Below are positions 60,876 to 64,000 of a DNA stretch of 64,000 bases, piece after piece. The DNA comes from DUOA01 sp012839095 (lineage in GTDB: Bacteria > Bacillota > Clostridia > Caldicoprobacterales > DTU083): NCBI GenBank assembly GCA_050951505.1, contig JBMNJE010000011.1, positions 1 to 64,000 of the forward strand. The letters are read 5' to 3'. The position numbers and the translations under genes were made by a program. The notes under the pieces were generated by a model, which ran no database searches, was not told where the DNA came from, and was given only the letters and a program-made list of their open reading frames with translations. The number at the start of each line of letters is the position of its first letter. Position 1 is the first letter of the stretch.

Positions 60876-62267
60876 TTAAAACTCGATTTTCTTTTCCAGG
60901 TAAGCTGACAGGTCATCCATAGGTATGCGAATCTGTTCCATTGTATCCCGGTCTCTTACCGTAACAGATTGGTCTTCCAATGTATCGAAATCCACTGTAA
61001 TGCAGTAAGGTGTGCCAATCTCATCCTGCCTGCGGTAGCGTCTTCCTATGCTACCGGACTCATCATAATCCACATTAAATTTACTGCTCAGTCTGCGATA
61101 CAGTTTCTCGGCAGGCTCTCTCAGCTTCTTGCTGAGGGGAAGGACAGCTGCTTTAAATGGTGCCAGAACCGGGTGCAAATGCATGACTATGCGCGTGTCG
61201 CCGTTTTCCAGCACTTCCTCATTATATGCCTCAGACAGGAAGGCAAGGACCACCCTATCCGTACCCAGGGACGGCTCAATGCAATAGGGAATAAACTGTT
61301 CGTTGGTCTCTGGGTCCAGATAATTGAAATTCTCGCCTGAATGAGCGGCATGCTGTTTCAGGTCATAATCTGTCCGATCGGCAATGCCCCACAATTCCCC
61401 CCAGCCGAATGGAAAGAGGTATTCAATATCAGTGGTGGCCTTGCTGTAGTGAGAGAGCTCTTCCTCGCTGTGATCCCTCATCCTGATATGCCCTTCCGAA
61501 ATCCCCAGGCTTAACAGCCAATCCCTGCAGAAAGCCCTCCAATATTCGAACCATTCCAGGTCCTCGCCCGGTTTGCAGAAAAATTCCAGTTCCATCTGTT
61601 CGAACTCCCTTGTACGGAAGGTGAAATTACCGGGCGTAATTTCATTTCGGAAGGACTTGCCGATCTGACCTATACCAAAGGGAAGCTTTTTTCTGCTGGT
61701 ACGCAGTACATTCCTGAAGTTGACGAAAATACCCTGAGCGGTTTCCGGCCGCAGATACAGCTCGGACTGGGAATCTTCAGTCACACCCTGGAAGGTTTTG
61801 AACATCAGGTTAAATTGTCTGATGGGAGTAAAGTTGAACTTGCCGCACTCGGGGCAGGCGATGTTGTGTTCAGCAATATACTCCTCCATGCGGGAATGGG
61901 ACCAGCCGTCTATTCCCTCCACACTTTCACCCTTTGCCTCCATAGCATCTTCAATCAACTTATCTGCCCGGAACCTTGCCTTGCATTCCCTGCAATCCAT
62001 CAGGGGATCGTTGAAGCTTCCAAGATGGCCGGAGGCAGCCCAGGTCTGAGGATTCATCAGAATTGCCGCATCCATGCCTACATTGTAAGGGCACTCCTGA
62101 ATAAACTTTTTCCACCAGGCAGCCTTGACATTATTCTTGAGTTCCACACCCAGGGGACCGTAATCCCAGCTGTTGGCCAAGCCGCCGTATATTTCCGAAC
62201 CAGGGAATATAAAGCCTCTGCCCTTGCAAAGGGCGACCAGTTTATCCATTTTGTTTTCAATTGTCAT
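60876..62267 (-). CDS. glyS: Glycyl-tRNA synthetase (dimeric type)
   Basis: 463 residues. GRGFIFPGSEIYGGLANSWDYGPLGVELK is the class II motif 1 region of the alpha2-type enzyme. Motif 2 lies around FRNEITPGNFTFRTREFEQMELEFF, and motif 3 around IEPSLGTDRVVLAFL. Cys pairs in CRECKARFRADK and CPECGKF may bind zinc. It charges tRNA-Gly. It is controlled by the T-box leader immediately upstream. This single-chain type replaces the GlyQ/GlyS tetramer found in many other bacteria. Confidence 0.97.
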   Translation of the reverse strand: MTIENKMDKLVALCKGRGFIFPGSEIYGGLANSWDYGPLGVELKNNVKAAWWKKFIQECPYNVGMDAAILMNPQTWAASGHLGSFNDPLMDCRECKARFRADKLIEDAMEAKGESVEGIDGWSHSRMEEYIAEHNIACPECGKFNFTPIRQFNLMFKTFQGVTEDSQSELYLRPETAQGIFVNFRNVLRTSRKKLPFGIGQIGKSFRNEITPGNFTFRTREFEQMELEFFCKPGEDLEWFEYWRAFCRDWLLSLGISEGHIRMRDHSEEELSHYSKATTDIEYLFPFGWGELWGIADRTDYDLKQHAAHSGENFNYLDPETNEQFIPYCIEPSLGTDRVVLAFLSEAYNEEVLENGDTRIVMHLHPVLAPFKAAVLPLSKKLREPAEKLYRRLSSKFNVDYDESGSIGRRYRRQDEIGTPYCITVDFDTLEDQSVTVRDRDTMEQIRIPMDDLSAYLEKKIEF

Positions 62268-62294
62268 TCAAGTGTCTCCTTTCATAAGAACTGC

Positions 62295-62510
62295 TATATA
62301 ATAAAAAGCCTTTCATCCCGGCAAAGGGACGAAAGACTTCTCTTCCGCGGTTCCACCCTTTTTGATCCCCTGCAGAGGGAATCCACTTTAAATACACCGG
62401 TTCCAGGGCGCCTTCATATCTGCATGCCGCCGGGCTTCCACCATCCCCGGTTCGCTTATGGCAGAGGCAGGATACTACTCCTCCCTGTCATTACCGTCAA
62501 TCTTTAACCA
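62295..62510 (-). ncRNA. T-box riboswitch leader of glyS (glycine)
   Basis: The T-box core AGGGTGGAACCGCGG is present on the minus strand (62359-62345), followed by the terminator hairpin (AAGTCTTTCGTCCC pairing with GGGATGAAAGGCTT) and a T-run near 62298. An upstream stem I region holds a GGC triplet (about 62410) that could be the specifier codon for Gly. Uncharged tRNA-Gly would stabilise the antiterminator and allow glyS transcription. Confidence 0.92.
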
Positions 62511-62512
62511 TT

Positions 62513-62542
62513 ATTATGACCTGAATTAAGAAGAATTGTCAA
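62513..62542 (-). promoter_or_regulatory. Promoter of the T-box/glyS transcript
   Basis: Minus strand TTGACA (62542-62537), 18-bp spacer, CATAAT (62518-62513), just upstream of the leader. Confidence 0.75.
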
Positions 62543-62704
62543 GTAAAAACTTGCCCTTTTAACAAATATCATGTACAATGTATCTAATAATTTGTGGGGA
62601 GACAATTCGGGAACAAATGGCTGAATCTCATCAGGCCAAATGGTTCAAGGGATAAATTTTAATCAAGCAGGTAGATATGATTTGGAATGGAGAAGGGGAA
62701 ACAA

Positions 62705-62974
62705 ATGATTGAAAAAGAATTTATCATTGAAAATGAGGCCGGATTACATGCCAGACCAGCGGCCAGGCTGATAAAGCTGGCAGGCAGCTTTTTGTCGGAT
62801 ATCAGCATCATCCGGGACAACAAAACCGGAAATGCAAAAAGTCTCCTGTCCGTATTGGCACTTGGCATTTACAAGGGTACTAAAATAACCGTACGTGCAG
62901 ACGGCCCTGACGAAATAACAGCTATGTATAAAATCAGTAAACTCATTGAAAACAACTTTTCTGAAGAAGATTGA
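62705..62974 (+). CDS. ptsH: HPr family phosphocarrier protein
   Basis: 89 residues from ATG 62705 (GAAGGGG six bases upstream; ATG 62687 in frame lacks a site). The active-site GLHARPAARLI carries the phosphorylated His15 equivalent, and NAKSLLSVLALGI carries the Ser46 equivalent for HPr kinase. No ptsI or other PTS gene adjoins. It complements the His-less paralogue at 32038-32277. A terminator overlaps its 3' end. Confidence 0.92.
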   Translation: MIEKEFIIENEAGLHARPAARLIKLAGSFLSDISIIRDNKTGNAKSLLSVLALGIYKGTKITVRADGPDEITAMYKISKLIENNFSEED

Positions 62975-62996
62975 CACCATCTTCTTTCTTTTTTCC
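62964..62996 (+). terminator. Terminator overlapping the HPr gene end
   Basis: GAAGAAGAT (62964-62972) pairs with ATCTTCTTT (62980-62988), followed by CTTTTTT. Confidence 0.8.
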
Positions 62997-63096
62997 TATT
63001 CTTAAATTAAAATGAATTTGTGTTGAATGAAACCAGCATGTTGGCAATAGTATGTTAATAGTTGATTTTCCTGCTTTTTTACGGGAGGCGGTATTT

Positions 63097-63642
63097 ATGA
63101 AGAGGTCGTGGCATTCCATGACGGGCAGGGGGGAGAACCTGATTATAAGACCTGCCTGTCCATCGGATGCCGATGCTCTGGTTGAAACCCTGGAGGAAGT
63201 TTCCAATGAGGGAATCTACCTTTTGCATGATCATGCCACCCGTACCCCGGCTGAACAGGAAAGAATCATACGTTATCTGGACTGGTCCCGCAATCTGATA
63301 GCGGTTGCCTCCCTGGACAATCAGATTGTAGGTGGAATGGGCCTTTTTGTTGGTGGTACATCGCCCAAGTCTCAGACCTTCTGCAACCTGGGAATTCATA
63401 TTGTCCGAAGGGCCAGATCATTGGGCATTGGCTCAATGTTGATGACATATGGTATTGACTGGGCCAGGGAACGGAACTATCATAAAATCTGTCTGAGCGT
63501 TTTTTCCACCAACCACCGGGCTCTTTCCCTCTATAAAAAGCTGGGTTTTGTTGTTGAAGGGATACGGAGGGAACAGTATTACTTCAGGGATCAATGGGTA
63601 GATGAAATCTTGATGGCCAAATTTCTGCAGGAGCAGAGCTGA
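63097..63642 (+). CDS. GNAT-family N-acetyltransferase
   Basis: 181 residues from ATG 63097 (GGGAGG eight bases upstream). The acetyl-CoA-binding motif A is IHIVRRARSLGIGSMLMTYGIDWARE (R/Q-x-x-G-x-G/A is RARSLGIG), and the C-terminal SVFSTNHRALSLYKKLGFVVEGIRREQYYF is typical of RimJ/RimL-like or speG-like acetyltransferases. Substrate not predictable. The following membrane protein starts 20 bp later, probably in the same operon. Confidence 0.88.
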   Translation: MKRSWHSMTGRGENLIIRPACPSDADALVETLEEVSNEGIYLLHDHATRTPAEQERIIRYLDWSRNLIAVASLDNQIVGGMGLFVGGTSPKSQTFCNLGIHIVRRARSLGIGSMLMTYGIDWARERNYHKICLSVFSTNHRALSLYKKLGFVVEGIRREQYYFRDQWVDEILMAKFLQEQS

Positions 63643-63661
63643 TAAGGCAGGGGGCATTTAT

Positions 63662-64000
63662 ATGTTTAATTTTTTCTTCATATTATTGTTTTTAATTAAC
63701 GGACTTGTTTCACTGTCTTTTTTTATTTTGGCTGTAGTTTTCTTTTTTCTGGAGGCGAGAAATGCAACCAGGGCGGCAGCAAAAAGAACGCTTGTTATAA
63801 CCGGTGTGATTTTAACAGCCGGTCTGGCAAATGCTTTAATGATGCGTTATGCAGTGGTTTTCCCCAAAGTGGGGGGATACGACCTGAATTCTGCCTATTA
63901 CCTGATTATAAACCTGATATCAGCCGTAGTATCTTTTTTTACTTATATTTTTTATCTCAGGACGGGTCAGGGCCTGTCAAAAGCCGGCGGAGCGCCGGGC
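63662..64000 (+). CDS. Membrane protein, 3' end beyond the window
   Basis: ATG 63662 follows AGGGGG; 113 codons are open to the last base. At least three hydrophobic segments are seen (FFFILLFLINGLVSLSFFIL, TLVITGVILTAGLANALMM, YLIINLISAVVSFFTYIFYL). No motif identifies it. Partial, so length and family are unknown. Confidence 0.7.
   Translation, partial: MFNFFFILLFLINGLVSLSFFILAVVFFFLEARNATRAAAKRTLVITGVILTAGLANALMMRYAVVFPKVGGYDLNSAYYLIINLISAVVSFFTYIFYLRTGQGLSKAGGAPG

Noticed and set aside
61815..62507. 230-codon plus-strand frame
   Set aside because: Runs antisense through glyS and its T-box leader; no protein signature.
1..64000. Search by eye for CRISPR arrays, rRNA, integrases or att sites
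   Set aside because: No regularly spaced repeats, rRNA segments or phage-type integrase were seen.

Overview
The window looks like chromosome from an anaerobic, endospore-forming member of the Clostridia. The evidence is a low-GC Gram-positive housekeeping order (cdd-era-yqzL-recO-ppdK-dgt-dnaG-rpoD-trmK-nif3-rnpB), a spore-coat cotJABC operon, a glycine T-box in front of a dimeric-type glyS, AGGAGG-type ribosome binding sites and many TTG/GTG starts. The species cannot be named from the sequence alone.

Layout. 1-4.2 kb (minus strand) is a nitrogenase-cofactor/ORP-like cluster: DUF5320, DUF134 regulator, IscU-like scaffold, NifX-like protein, two MinD-type 4Fe-4S ATPases, an MBL-fold protein and an Mrp/NBP35 ATPase. 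Nearly every gene in it carries single-base frameshifts, and these become denser toward base 1. An IS256-family element follows (to about 6.05 kb). 6.1-19.4 kb is a glycan-use locus: LplABC-type importer, AraC regulator, GH38 alpha-mannosidase, HldA-like sugar kinase, deoxyhypusine-synthase-like protein, HAD phosphatase, ROK regulator and GmhA-like isomerase. 19.4-32 kb is the conserved macromolecular-synthesis block with a CAU tRNA and RNase P RNA. 32-45.3 kb holds a His-less HPr paralogue, dCMP deaminase, CsoR/CopA copper efflux, two P-loop proteins, typA, thrC-nadE, a STAS protein and cotJABC.

45.3-53.2 kb is an accessory, partly decayed region. It contains a pRiA4b-ORF3-like protein, a BlaI/BlaR1 pair lying between two cotJC fragments, and remnants of a second Lpl-type importer, a YesM-like kinase and a PAS-EAL-PilZ signalling protein. 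53.2-64 kb returns to intact genes: an ArsR-type regulator divergent from a CE7 acetyl esterase, polX, a glutamate-2,3-aminomutase-like radical SAM enzyme, a long HflX with a JAMM-like signature, ferredoxin, T-box/glyS, HPr, a GNAT acetyltransferase and a truncated membrane protein.

How the genes work together. The most interesting functional unit is 6.2-19.3 kb, where an oligosaccharide importer and alpha-mannosidase sit with a kinase/isomerase/phosphatase set resembling the early ADP-heptose pathway, plus a DHS-like protein of unknown reaction. Other points of note are twin GGCATATGCC palindromes on the ORP-like promoter, a perfect palindromic operator at blaI, a strong inverted repeat at the CE7 promoter, and an NAD synthetase that appears to lack the glutaminase cysteine. 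No CRISPR array, rRNA or prophage was seen.
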